64,000 nucleotides of DNA from Dastarcus helophoroides (taxonomy: Eukaryota > Arthropoda > Insecta > Coleoptera > Bothrideridae), in assembly GCA_028583605.1 (NCBI GenBank), contig CM053327.1, positions 558,001-622,000 on the forward strand, in the 5' to 3' direction. Below the pieces are notes generated by a model. That model searched no databases. It had not been told where the DNA came from and saw only the letters and a program-made list of their open reading frames with translations. Positions within the stretch are counted from its first letter, which is position 1; every line of letters begins with the position of its first letter. Made by a program: the position numbers and the translations under genes. Shown in pieces: positions 22,300 to 34,864 of the stretch.

Positions 22300-22480
22300 A
22301 TATCAGCGAGATAACTACCCCGCACGAGAACAGCGAGTCGAGTTTTATAGTGCGCGGCGTAAGGCGCGAAATTCAAATGAACATTAGAATTAGTACTGTT
22401 GCACGAGTGCGCGAGGCCTCTGCAAGAGCGATGCCCTGGGCGATTGCCCTGTTCGCCATCCCCAAAGGCCGTCTCTGGCA
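22300..22480 (-). promoter_or_regulatory. Promoter-like GC-richer island with a TATA box
   Basis: On the minus strand a TATAAAA (22349-22343) is flanked by GC-rich sequence (CCGCGCAC upstream, CTCGACTCGCTGTTCTCG downstream), so a start point about 30 bases downstream is plausible. The island stands out from its AT-rich surroundings. It could be a host promoter or part of a decayed LTR. No LTR boundaries or target duplication were found. Frames on both strands are open here, which reflects G+C content rather than a proven gene. Confidence 0.35.
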
Positions 22481-22499
22481 AATAATTTAAGATTTTTGT

Positions 22500-23766
22500 G
22501 AAAATTCCGAGTTTCAATTTGAAATTTTTTCATAAAGTTCAGGTTTTTCTTGAAATTTGAACTCAAAATAAACCCAGAATTGAGAAATATTTTTTCAAAA
22601 TATGTAGTAATATCAGAGAAGCAATATGTTGTAATGTTAAAGAAAAAAGGAAAAGAGAACATTTCCCAAATTATGTTAAAAAAATCACTTTTTAATTCAA
22701 ATAAAAACTTTTAAAAATGAGAAAAAAAAAATGACACCCGGAACTGAACCCGAAAAAATCGCTATTTTTGTCGGACGAAATCCGGTATTTTAGTGACACA
22801 TTTTCTCACATTTTTGTACTTGGCCAATATTGGGGGTGCAATATCCTTGTTGTATAATCCGCGGGTCGTCCAAATACTTCGCGATTTCTGTTACATCAAT
22901 TCGTTACAACACGAACGGTTTTAAAAATAGGTCCAACCACATGTGATGATTTTATGAAAACAGTTTGATTATTATTTTACCAAAAACCGACCGCTAATTT
23001 CATTTTGGCAATTTATTAAAACTCAGATTAGAATAAACTACAGGTAATATGTATGGAAAACAATCCATTCATGTCTTTATTCAATTTAAAGTTTCTTTTG
23101 TTAAAACCGGAAGTTTATTATCCGTCTATAAATTTATATCATCAATCAAAAAATGTATTACATTGTACAGCTTATATCCGTTCGACAATTCGCTTTCATG
23201 CATATAAATTAATATCTGACTGACTAAACCTGAGGGGACGACGGGGAAAAAAGGCGAATACAAACATAAAACGCTCTAATTCGAAATGCCGAACTTCTTC
23301 GAGAGGAAATGCCACAATCGAAGTCTTTTCCACTCATTTCTCCTTATAATTAAAGTAACCACAGCTCGTTAAGCTAATTAACAACTTTGCCTGTTCTTAT
23401 CCAAACGAAAACCTACCTTACTATGCAGTCGGCTACTGCGTTTACTTTATTATAACTCCTGTCTCGATTTTATTTGCAAACTCTTGAGACAACCCTCGTT
23501 CATAGAGCAAATGAAGTGGTTAATGAAACCTCCAATGTACCCCAGTGCTTATGGCTTTATTGCTTTTAATTACAAGTTTCTTTTAGGACCTTTATTATTC
23601 CATTCCTCACGAGGTTAATTAAGAGGTAAAATAATTTTTTAAATTTTGTTTCTGGAAAAAAGTTGTGACTTCAATGAAAAGAATAAGACAGATGATTTGA
23701 AGAAGGAAACGGGTAGTCGTTATACAGTTTTTAATACGAGTCTAATAGCTAATACAGAATACGGAA
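22500..23766. other. Ordinary sequence, probably intron or intergenic
   Basis: After an AT-tract remnant up to about 22740, the DNA has normal composition. 23220-23620 is the least repetitive-looking part. No frame or splice pair convinced me. Confidence 0.3.
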
Positions 23767-25051
23767 TGGACCAGAAATAATGGTACAGAGAGCAGGAGTG
23801 GATTTTTCGTATAAAAATAATGTGATTTAGATACATTTACCAAAAGTTGATATTAACAGAGATAGATAGAGATTTTTCGTATAACTATTGAATAAATTGT
23901 AATATGGGCACGAAGTTTGGCACAAGGTGGTTTCTTAAACTTTAATTTGCTAACATATTACCAATATCCGATAGGGGGCGCTACCTGCGCTACCCAGCAT
24001 GACTCTAAATCATCATAACTTTTTTGTGGACCCACGTATATTAATTTTAAATGGATTATTTTATTTCTCCATATTTTTTACGTAAAAAAGATGTACTTCC
24101 TGAAAGTGGATGCGAGCAACCGTTTCCAATATATTGGCCTTTATAATTTGAAGTGCCTTTGTTTTAAATTATGTACTAAGATATTAACTTTTTGAAGTAG
24201 CCTTGAAAAAAAAAACTAATAATAAGATAGCTTTCAAAGTAATTTACGTCAAATATTACTTTGCTGATAATGCTATTACCTAAATTTTGAAAATGCAAAA
24301 AATTAAGACATAATATATTTTCTAACTAGAGATCTGAGATATGATTTCTGAGTCTGCACAAAAAAATTTTAATAGTCTGGATGGTCAAAGCACAGATTTT
24401 TAATTGTTTGCAATTCCTTTGCATGACAAAGGACATTTCTCGAATATTTATTTTTGAAAATAAATTTTGTTTTGCTATTTTATCTAAAATTGCTTTAGAA
24501 ATTTAAAAAAATATGTGTAATAATGATGTCAGTAGGGTAATATTTGATATAAACTATTTTAGAGACAATTTTATTATTTTTATTTTGAAATCTACTGCGA
24601 AAAATTCACATTTACAAAACTTAAAATAAATGTACGGCAAACTTTGAAGGCAAATATCTTGAAAACGGTTGCTTGTGTCAACATTCAGAAAGTATACCTT
24701 TTTTACGTAAAAATGTGGATTAATAAAAGTATCTACTTTAAATAAGTGTAGATGAAGGCAAAAAAAAGTTGTGATGCTTTAGAATAATACAAGGTGGCGC
24801 AGGTGGCGCTTCCTATAAGTTACTGGAAATCTGTTAGTAAATTAGAATTTTTTGACCAAAGAAACTTCCCTATGTAAAATTTTTTCTCTATACTGAAATG
24901 TGTTCATCAGTTATGAGCAAAAGTCAAAAAACATTTTTCAACTTTAACACCTTGTATCTCGGTTAATATCAACTTTTGGTATAAGGTAAATGTCACGTTA
25001 TTTATATACGAAAAATCCATTCTTGTTCTATATATCATTACTTATGGTCCA
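23767..25051. mobile_element. Large foldback element with arms of about 500 bases
   Basis: The left arm (23767 to about 24300) and right arm (about 24560-25051) are diverged reverse complements along nearly their whole length. Paired landmarks are TGGACCAGAAATAATGG with CCATTACTTATGGTCCA-type ends, GTTGATATTAAC with GTTAATATCAAC, GGGGGCGCTACCTGCGC with its partner near 24790, and TTTTTACGTAAAAAAG near both 24090 and 24705. About 250 bases lie between the arms. There is no open frame, so it would need a transposase from elsewhere. A solo copy of the right end is at 14115-14230. Confidence 0.85.
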
Positions 25052-25249
25052 CCCTGCGTATTTCAATAGGGTGGTGCGGTAAATTTTCTCAGTATGATGC
25101 AGCTCTTCGAAATGCCGTCCCATAAAAAGTTTTTTCTTTAAAACAAACAAACAAAACAACCCTCAATTATGAGTTAAATGATCGGATGAAAAGTTAAGAG
25201 TAAGCTTAAAGCAGAATTGTCAACACAATTTTTGTAAAATACAAAATAT

Positions 25250-27720
25250 CGAAGTCTACATCGAAATTATGACCTCCTTGGAACAATTTGAAATTTGACT
25301 TTTTTTCTCAAATTCTAGCTTTGAATTCGAAATTTCGACTTTTTCTCAAAGATTCGAGAATCGTTTTTAAATTTAGATTTTTTTTTAAATCAATTCTGTT
25401 CTTAGAATTACGAAAATATTAAAAATTGAAAGCGTTATGTAGAAATTTTTCCAAAAAAGCACGAAACACTTTTTAATTTAATTCTGTTTATCATTCCCAA
25501 AAATTTAAGACTTTTTTTTTAAATTAAACTTTAAACGTTTCCTGGAAATATGTTTACATGTTTATCTAAAATTTTGATTTTAATATCATGCAGACTTTTT
25601 TCTCGAAATTTTATAAACAGTCTTTTGTTATGCAATTTGTATTTTAGTTTCGAAATAATTCTCGAAATTTCTTTGAAAAATTCTGCTCTTTTGAAAATCT
25701 CAGTTTTTAAAAAATTACGACTTTAAAAATTTCTATTCTCGAATTTTTGACCTTTTGAAAGTTTTGACTTTTTGAAACTCTACTCTTTTTTGCAAATTTT
25801 GGCTTTTTGAACACTTTACCTTTTTTCAAAATTTTGATCTTTAAAAAGTGCGATTTTTCTAAATGTTTACTTTGTAAAAGATGTCGGTCGATCTTGTTTT
25901 AATTTCCACCTTATTTGAAAGATCTGATTGTTTTTGCAAAATCCTACTTTTTAAAAATATGGATTTTATTCGAAGTTTTGACTTTTTTGAAAATCGCGAA
26001 TTTTTTAATACTTTTAATTCATTTTTTAAATTCAATCATTTATCCAAATTTTTCCTTTTTTTCAAAAATGTCATCTTAAATATTTCTACTTATTTGAAAT
26101 TTTCAATTTTTTCGAAATATCGGCTTTTTTCGAGATTTCAATTTTTGTTGTTGAAATTTTGACCTTTTAAGTATTTTGACTTTTTTTGATTCGACATTTT
26201 TGAAATTCCATTTTTTTGAGATTTGACTTGAAAATTTCGAGTTTTTTGAAAATGCTGGCATTTCTATTGAAATTTTTAAATTTACCAGTTTCCAGTTTTT
26301 CGAAAATTTCCACTTTTTTAAATATGATTTTTTCTCAAATCATAGTTGTTAAAAAACTTTACTTTTGAAAATTTCGACTTTAGTGAACATTTTTATTTCT
26401 ATTTCTTCGTACTCGCCGTTGAACAATTCTACTCAAAATTTCTTTCTACATATTTCAAAATTTTACCTCTTTTAAACAATTCAACTTTTCAAAAAATTTA
26501 ATAAAGATGTTTACTTTTTGTTTCAATTTCAATTTTTTTTTCAATTCGAATATTTCAAAATTTTCACCTTCTTCAGGATTTTGAGTTTTTTTAAAAATTT
26601 TATTCAGAATTTTTATTTTCCTACTTTACTTTTTGGTGGAGTTTCGCCTGTTCTGATATTTTTTATTTTATCGTAAAATCTCGACTTTTCGCGATCTATT
26701 TTAGTAATTTCCACTTTTATTTCTTTGAAATTATGATCGATTTTCAAAATTTTGATTAGTTCTCTCAGTTTTTACTTTGACTTTTGATAAATTCTACTCT
26801 TTTGGAAACTATTGACCTTATACAATATTGTAAGAAAATGAAGTTGGTTATAAAATTTATATTACTGATTGTGTAAGGAACTCTCTAGAAAAATTTGGTA
26901 ATGGGAAGCGTTGTAGCTGTAGATGTTTTCGCAAGCGATAAGCCTTATCTGTACGAAGTTCCGTTCTAGAAACCGGAACGGTACCTATAAATACGCGGTC
27001 GTCTTTCCCTCGGTTAGTCAGGCAATTAAACAGTGAGTTAGTCAGTTGGTTAGTCAGGTTAATTAGTTAGCCAGATAGTTTGATAGTAAAGTGAATTATA
27101 ATTGTAGTGTTTCAAATCAGTTTGGAAATAAAGTGTTACAATTCACGAAGTTTTAATTTTCGAACAGATAACGTGCAACAATATTTACTTTTTATATAAT
27201 TTTTTAATTTTTAAAATTTTGTATCTTTCAAAAGCTAATCTTTTTTCGAAATTTTGCCTTTTTCTCAATTTTTTAAAATTGTTTTTAAAATTTCCATTTT
27301 TTTCCTTCAAAATGTCATATTTCTCTTCAAATTTTGAATTTTTTTTTTCATTTTTTCAAAATGTCGAAAACCTTTTTATTTTTGAAACTTTTCATTTTTA
27401 TCAAAAATTCCAACCATTTTTTAAATTTTCGATCGTTTCTCAAAGTTCCGACTTTTTTTGAAAGAAGACTTCATTTCGAAATTTCGACTTTTACTCTAAA
27501 TTTCTAAACAGCTTCTTTAATACTTTGGTTTTTTAAAAGTTTGAACCCCTTTGAAATGCCGCCTTGGTTTTATAATTTTTACCTATTTTAAAATATCCAC
27601 TTTTTTAAACTTACCTTTTCTCAAAATTCTGATTTTCTTGAAGTTTTCGAATTTTCTTTAAAATTTCGACGTTTCAACATTGTTTTTCTAGAACCAAATT
27701 TGTTTTCAAAAACTTTATTT
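25250..27720 (+). repeat. T-rich degenerate tract, split by a solo LTR
   Basis: Dense blocks such as TTTTTGAAATTTTGACTTTT with spacing near 18-20 bases. The LTR at 26829-27180 interrupts it. Frames at 25881-26162 and 27219-27461 are compositional: over half F, S, K and L. Confidence 0.7.
26829..27180 (+). mobile_element. Solo LTR of a retrotransposon
   Basis: A 352-base block of ordinary composition sits inside a T-rich tract. It begins TGTAAG, ends AACA, and has ATAT directly on both sides (26825-26828 and 27181-27184), which suits a 4-5 base target-site duplication. It holds a TATA box (TATAAATA at about 26986), repeated GTTAGTCAG initiator-like sequence downstream, and AATAAAG (about 27126) as polyadenylation signal. 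Promoter and terminator in one block with TG...CA ends is the layout of an LTR. No internal gag-pol is present, as expected after recombination between two LTRs. Confidence 0.75.
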
Positions 27721-27769
27721 TTAGCTTATAAAAGAAAGCTAAGTTTTTCCAGTGTATAATTAAATATCA

Positions 27770-28200
27770 TACTTTACCCCTCTCTCGGACTTGAATTTTT
27801 AAAATCGACTCAGTATGTATTTCAGCATTGCTTTCATAATATTCTATTTGGTTGTAAAATGATTTTTTAATTTTTTTCCTTATCAAGTTTTGATACACCT
27901 TTTTACCCTCTTAGAAGCTGAATTATTAAAATTGGCGAAACACGGGTTTCCTTATTTCTTTCATAGATTATTTCACAACACTTTAATTCCTAAAAAAAGC
28001 ATTAATAACTTTGTTCCATGTCAAATTCGAAATTAGATGACATTTCCTTTTTCGCCTTTGGTGCTGAATTGCTGAAATCCCCCAAACACGGGTCTAATAA
28101 TTTTTTTCTAAGATTATTTACACGAAAGTCTAGGTTTCAAAATGCTATGAGAAAATTGGTATGGAAAAAAATGTAAAAAATCATTTTTGAACTCAATATT
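27770..28200 (+). repeat. Imperfect tandem repeat, period about 150 bases
   Basis: Three diverged copies start near 27775, 27903 and 28051. The last two share (G/C)CTGAATT(A/G)(T/C)T-like sequence followed by AAACACGGGT. A further related piece lies at 41003-41040 (TACCACCTTAGAAGCCGAAT). No coding frame. Confidence 0.5.
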
Positions 28201-28269
28201 TTCTGTAAAGAATTTTGAAGTAAATAATGTTAACCACATAATTGACCGATTTGTATAATTTCAACCAAA

Positions 28270-29210
28270 GGAGAAAAATCAGATTTTTAAAGAAAATTCG
28301 AGACTTTTGAATTGAAAAAATTGCAGTTATAAAGTCAAAATCTTCAAAATTTTAAAAAATGGCCAAAAATAGGCAAACTTTAAAAAATATCAAGATATTT
28401 TCAAAAAAAGTCAAAATTTTTAAAAAGTCAGATACTCAAAAAAAATTATATTAATCGAGAATTTAAAAAAGGGGATATTAAAAAAATTCAATATTTTTCA
28501 TTAAAAATGAAATTTTCAGGAAATCGAAGGTTTTAAAAAAAAAATCGGGAAAATAAATGAATTTAAAAAAAATGTCTAAATATTTGAAAAAGATTTAGAT
28601 TTTGATAAGGTCAAAAATTTGAAAGATGCACAAATTTTCATTTAAAATTGAAATTAAAAAAAAAATCAACTTTTTCAAAAAAAATCCAAACTGAAAAAAT
28701 CAAACATTGTAAAAAAAATCGAAATTTTCAGAAAATGCAAAATTCTGAAAAATTGTCGAATTTCGAGAAATTGCAAATTTTAAAAAAGTCAAAATTTTGA
28801 AAAAGTACTATATTCAAAACAAAAAATTAAAAATAATTCTAAAATAGTCAAAAAACATTCGAATATTAAAAAAAAAACCAAATTTAGAAAGCAATTAATA
28901 TTTTTAAACGAAAAATCATGCCTTTCAAAAAAAGACAAAATCTTGAAAAAAGAAACCATGACTTTAAAAAACAATCAAAAACAAAGGTGGAAATTTTAGA
29001 AGTCGTGATAATTTGAAAAGAAAAAAAATTGAAATTCTGGAAAAGTCAAAATTTCAATAAAGTCGAAATTCCTAAAAAAAAGTCGAAATTCGATTTGTAA
29101 AAAGTTGAAATTTGATTGCCAAAATTAAAAAATGGAAAAATTAAAAAGGTGAGATTTTCAAAACAACCGAAATTTTGAAAAATGTCGAAATTAAAAAAAA
29201 ATGATTCATA
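28270..29210 (-). repeat. A-rich degenerate tract
   Basis: AAAAAAGTCAAAATTTT-type blocks. The 61-residue minus-strand frame at 28789-28974 is compositional. Confidence 0.6.
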
Positions 29211-30960
29211 TAACATGTTCGATAGAAGTGGCCGTGGTAATGAGTGAGGTCAGGTGACGGAGCAGCAAGTTTGTATTTTAATTTTAATCGACCAAAAAAA
29301 GTCGTCTTGATTAGTAAAATTATTTCAAATAACATTTGAAATTATCCGAAACATTTATATCAGTTTCAACAACGGATTCAGATATTTTTTTTATTTCGAA
29401 TATCCGACAGTTTCGATTATGGTTACAGAGCTCCATAAGATCCCCAATTATGTATGAAAATTGGCCACATCTCAGTTTCTTGGGTCAATAAATTAAGTTA
29501 ACCTCCACTGAACTTGCAATCTCAGCCTACTTAAATAAAGGTATTAAAACGATTTCCAATTTTCCCAGAATTAATTCACAAAAAAATCCGAATTTCACTG
29601 GTCTAATGCGTTAAAGCGCAAACGATATAACAGAATTACCAGTCAAAATGCGAAAAAAATTATTAACCTTTAACAAAAATAAATAAGTCAAAAAGCAAGC
29701 TCTAACAAAATTAGTACAAAAAAAGCTCTTCCGCAGTGGGCCCCGTTTTGTTATCACGAAATGTGACCCCAGCATCAGCTGTGCTATGACCAACAACACA
29801 AGCATACCGAGCGCAGTTACCTGCCTTGCATCAGCATCACTTGTGTCTAACTGGTAGGCAACCAGCGGTACTTTCTACCACGTGTCCGGGGACCTTCCTC
29901 AGGGCGTGCGAGTTACTAGAACTCTGTACGTAACCCCGTCGGCTAGGCGTGGAAGAACTACATGAAGCTTCAGGCGTATCGTATTTATACCTAGCGACGG
30001 CTGCTTGCCACGAGTGACTTGTAACTGAGATTTACAATCAATATTTTAGTTTTATGATTAAAAGAATGGTTTTTTTTTGTAACTGATGGTAGATAAGTAT
30101 ATCTGAATTCTATCCAAAATCTGCTTTTGTCGAAAATTTGCTCAACACGTGGAATATAATAAAATTTAGTTTTTATAAATTGGGACGTGTATGTTGGGTT
30201 ATCTAACTTTGGTCTATAAGTTTTACGGACGTTAAAGTTGGGGGAACTCGTTTACCAATTTCGAATAGCATGAAATGTAAGAGTTATTTATAACGTTCTA
30301 AAATGAGTTCCACGTTATAAGTAAATTATTTTCTCATGAGCTTTGGGCCTTTTTTATATAATGTACTAATGTGCTCGTAATTTCAAGAGCACTACACTGA
30401 TATCGTTACTATAACAAATACTTGAACTTGAACACCCCTTGGGTTAAGTGTGGGAATGGAATGTGTTCGTGAAACATTTAGCAGACATTCGGTTATGTAT
30501 TTGGAAGAGTCAAGATTGCAACTAACACATACTTTTCATTTTAAGATGTATTTCTCTGAATTTTCATAAAAATATCTTCAGAAAGTAAGGATCATTTTTA
30601 CTAAATGTGAAGCTAATTTTTTCTGAAAAATAAAAAAATGTTTTCAAAACTACTCCATTTCGAGATAGATAACTTTAAAGAAAGTTATCTTTATTATTAA
30701 TATCGAATAAGAAAAATATACAGTATGGGGCAGATGATAGGACTACATTCATTATTTCGTAAATCGAAGACTTGAAAAGAATTCTTGAAACAGATCGATT
30801 CTTATAATGCAAAATTACGATCCGCGAGACGTTTTATATATCTGATGTCATCTGTGTGATAATCAGGCCCGCCTAGAGAATTTGCAGGCCCGGAGAAAAA
30901 CATGAAGTCTGGTGCTCCGTACATTCGATGTTTTGACTGCTAAATGCAGGAGCAATAAAT
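29210..30960. other. Ordinary sequence with a GC-richer island (29730-30040)
   Basis: The island contains CCGGGGACCTTCC, CCCCGTCGGCTAGGCG and a TATTTATAC at about 29992. It could be a decayed LTR or a host promoter. I could not find matching ends or a target duplication. The remainder up to 30960 has no recognised feature. The 64-residue minus-strand frame at 29611-29805 begins with a hydrophobic stretch but has no further support. Confidence 0.3.
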
Positions 30961-30969
30961 TACAGAAAC

Positions 30970-33900
30970 AGAAAAAATTATACAATTTTAGTTTTGGCGA
31001 CAAGATTTAGCTTTTTTAGATTTTGGCTTTTTTGAAAATTCTGATTTTAAAATTTCGACTCTTGAAAATTTTTACCTTTTTCGACTTTTCTAATTTCGAC
31101 TTTTCGAAGTTTTTAATAAAAATATCAACCTTTTTAAATAGTTCGACATCTTTTTTTTAAAAAATCTAGTTCTGAATATATTTTAAAACGTTGACTGAAA
31201 CTTCTTACCTTTTTTGCATAATTCGATCTGGATTAAACATTTCGTCTTTTAAAACATTTTGATTTATTTTCAAAATTGTGATCTATTTTAAAATTTTTTA
31301 CCTTTTTCCAAATTTCGAATTTTCAAATTTCGACTTCTCGAAATTTTTTATAAAAATTTTGACCCCTTTTAAATATTTCATTTTGTTTTTTTCATTTCGA
31401 CCTCTTTTAAGTATTTCGATTTTTTGAAAATTTTGATTGTATTTCAAAATGTTGACTGAAAATTCTAAGCAATTTTTTTTTAAATTCGATTTTTATCGAA
31501 AATTTCGACTTTTAAAAATATTTTAATGCATTTTCAAAATTTTGACCTATTTTGACTGATTTTTCAAATTCGACTTTTTTTTGAACTTTCAAATGTTTTT
31601 CTGAATATTTCGATTCTTTTGAAAATGTCGACTGTGTTCCACAGTGTTGTCTGAAAATTCTGATTTTTCTTAAAGAATTTGATTTTTATTGAAAATAAAA
31701 TTTTGACCTATTTTGAAAATTTTTACCTTTTTCCAAATTTCCAACTTCGACGTTTTTATTTGGAAATTTTGAGTTCTGTGCTTTTTGTTTTTTCGTTTTT
31801 TTTAAATTTTGTATTTGTTAAAAATTTCGACATTTTTACTCAAAATTTTGTACTTTTTTAGAATTCTGACCTTTTGAAAAAGAAACGTTTTTGTAAATAA
31901 GATTAATTTCAAAATTTCAATTTTTTTTTACAGAATTACCACTTTTTTTAATTTCGATCTCTATTCAAAATTTTGAACTTTTTCCGAAGTTTCAAATTTC
32001 ATGTTTTGACTAATATTTTTAACGTTAAATTTGTTTTTTCAAAATTTCTTAAATTAAATTAAATTTAAAAAAAAATCGCCCATTTATCATCATAATTTTA
32101 ATTTTAATTTTTGAAAATTGTATCCTATTTTTATTAATTTGGACTGTATTCAACATTTTGACTTTTCTTCAAAATTTTGAGATTTTATGGAAATTTTGAC
32201 TTTTGTGTTAATAGATTTTTTAGAAATTTTAAAACCAAATTTCGATCTTTTAACAAAATTTGGCTTTTTTATAAAGTCGAATTTAGAATTTTTTAATTTT
32301 TAAAATTTCGACGTACTTTTTAAATATTTACCTTTCTTTGAACTCTTTTTCGAATTTTCACCTTTTTTTTTTAATGCGTCTTTTATGTCAATTTGACTTA
32401 TTTTTGAAAAATTCAATCTTTATTTTAAAAATTTCGACATTTTTGAAAAGTTGCATATTTTAAAAATTATTTTAAAAATTTAGAGTTTTTTTTGTTCTCC
32501 TCCTTTTTTAGAATTTTCATTATTTTTGAAATTTTGATCTTTTATAATTAAAATTTTAATTTTTTTTAAAACTTTGACTTTTTTTTTCAAAATTTTTACA
32601 TTTTCTGCAAAATTTAACTTTTGTAGTAATTTGGAATAAAATAAAATTAATTTAGGGTTTACTGAACATTTTATTTATTGAACATTTTGAATATTTTGAA
32701 AATTTTGAAACTAAATTTCGACCTATTTTCAAAATTTTGACTTGTATATTCGATCATTAGGAATTCATTTTGAAAACTTTGATCTTATTTTCAGAATTGC
32801 CCTTTTTTTAAAATTTCAATCTATGTTCAAAATTTTGACATTTTCTCGAAGATTCGACTTGAACTTATTTTTAAAAAAATTTTCATTTCGAAACTTTCCA
32901 CTCTTTTGAATAGATGCATTTTTTAAAAATTTTTAGTTTTTAAAAATTTTACACCTTTTTCAGAATTTTCATCATTTTTGAAAATTTCGACCTTTTATCA
33001 TCAAAATTTTAATTTTTTTAAAAATTTCGACTATTTATTTAATTTCCACTGTTTTGATAATATGGCCCTTTTCTTCAACATTTTGACATTTTCTGAAAAT
33101 TCTGGCTATTGTGTTAATTTGGATTTTTTGAAAAATTTTAATTAAAGGTTTATTAAAAATTTTGATTTTTTAAAAATTTCCAATTTTTTAAAAATTTTCA
33201 AACCAAATTTCGACTCTTTTTCAAAGTTTTGACTGTTTTGTGCCTTTGATTATTTAAATTTAATATGAACACTTCGATCTTTTTTCCAAAATGTCCACAT
33301 TTTTTCGATTTTTATATAAATTTGACTTTATATTTGAAAAATTTAATTTTGTTTTTAAAAAATTTCGACCTCTTTGAAAAGTGACCTTTTTAACAATTTT
33401 GATTTTTTAAAAGCTTCGACCTTTTTCAGAATTTCCTCTATTTTTGAAAATTTCGACTTTCATGATTAAAAATTTAATTTTTTCTAGAATATTTCGGCCT
33501 TTTTTCTTCAAAATTTTGACTCTTTCTTTTGGAAATTTTGACTTTTTTTTTGGAAATTTTGACTGTTGTGTTGATTTGGATTTTGTTAAAAAATTTTAAT
33601 TTTGGATATATTGAAAATTTTGTTTTTTTGAAAGTTTGGAATTTTTGAAACCAAATTTCGACTTTTTTTAAATTTTGACTGTAAATTCGATTAATTTCGG
33701 ATATATTTTTTTTGGATAATTTCGACCTTTTCTCAAAATTTCGACTTTTATGTATGTTTGTTTGAAAGTAAGATGGATATTTTCAAAATTTCTACTTTTT
33801 TTGAAATGTTCGATCTGTTTTCAAAGGTTCCACTTTTTTGAATATTTCAACCTTTAATCATCAAAGTTTCGACTTTTATTAGAAATTTTAACTCATTTTA

Positions 33901-34810
33901 TTATTTAAACTTTTTCTAAAGTTTCAATTTTTTTCAAAATTTCGATTATTCTCCAAATTATAATTTTTTGCAAATTCGACTATTATGAATTTTTTTGAAA
34001 GCTTCAACTTTGTTCAAAATTTAAACTTTTTTGAAGATTTCGATCTTCGTTCAAAACTTTCTATGGAAATTACGAATTTTTCTGAAAATTTTCATGTTTT
34101 TTAAAAATATCGAACATTTTTAAAAATTTCGTCTTCTAAGTAGATTTGATTTTATTTCAAATATTCGATTTTTTTAAAAATTTCGACTTCTCTGAAAAAT
34201 TGGACTTTTTTCAAAATTTCTACTTTATTCAGAATTTCAACATTTATCATTAAAATTTCCACTTTTTCTAGAAGTTTTAACTTTTTTTAGTAATTTAAAT
34301 ATGTTTAAATTTTCGACTTTTTCCTTAATTATAACTTTTTTGCGATATTATGAATTTTTTTTGAAAACTTTTACTTTTTTAAAATCCAAATCAAAACTTT
34401 TGTTCAAAATTTTGCTCTCAAAATTTTGAGTTTTTTCGAAAATTTTAATCTTTTTAAAAATATGTCAACCTTTTCTTAAAATTTCGTCTTTTATGTAAAT
34501 TTGACTGTTATTTCAAGTATCTTTTTTTTAATATGCTTTTTTGGAAAATTGCGACTTTTTTGAGAAATTCGTTTTTTGTCAACATTCTTTTTCAATGTTC
34601 TACTTTTTTTCAGAAATTCCACTTCTTTGAAAGTTTCGACATTTTATCATCAAAATTTTAACTTTTGTTTGATGTGACGTATAGTTAAAATTTGATTTTT
34701 TTTAAAATTTCGATCTTTTTCCAAGATTTTGACTTTTTTTGATAATTCGATTATAATGAATTTTTTTCAAAACTTCGACTCTTATCGAAATTTAAACCTT
34801 TTGGTGATTC
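30970..34810 (+). repeat. Longest T-rich degenerate tract (3.8 kb)
   Basis: An almost unbroken series of units near TTTTTGAAAATTTCGAC with small variations (ATTTTGAC, ATTTCGAC, ATTTTAAC and so on). Orientation never changes over 3.8 kb. Related longer units recur within it: the sequence around ATCATCAAAATTTT followed by TTTCGAC appears near 32990, 33850 and 34640, which suggests an older, larger period underneath the short one. No gene. Confidence 0.75.
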
Positions 34811-34864
34811 TTACCTTAAGAAGAAAAAAAAACCTCACTCTCAGGTCCATCCATCCGTTTAATG

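Noticed and set aside
22107..22490. 127-residue plus-strand frame
   Set aside because: It includes a (TA)n microsatellite and overlaps open frames on the other strand over a GC-richer island. No splice signal or recognised domain.
25881..26162. 93-residue plus-strand frame, and similar frames at 8849-9148, 27219-27461, 42881-43211 and 63114-63344
   Set aside because: All are translations of the degenerate tract motif, with the same low-complexity composition and no start or splice context.
29730..30040. Solo LTR reading of the GC-richer island
   Set aside because: Promoter-like TATTTATAC is present, but no TG...CA boundaries with matching flanks could be found, so it is only noted as an island.
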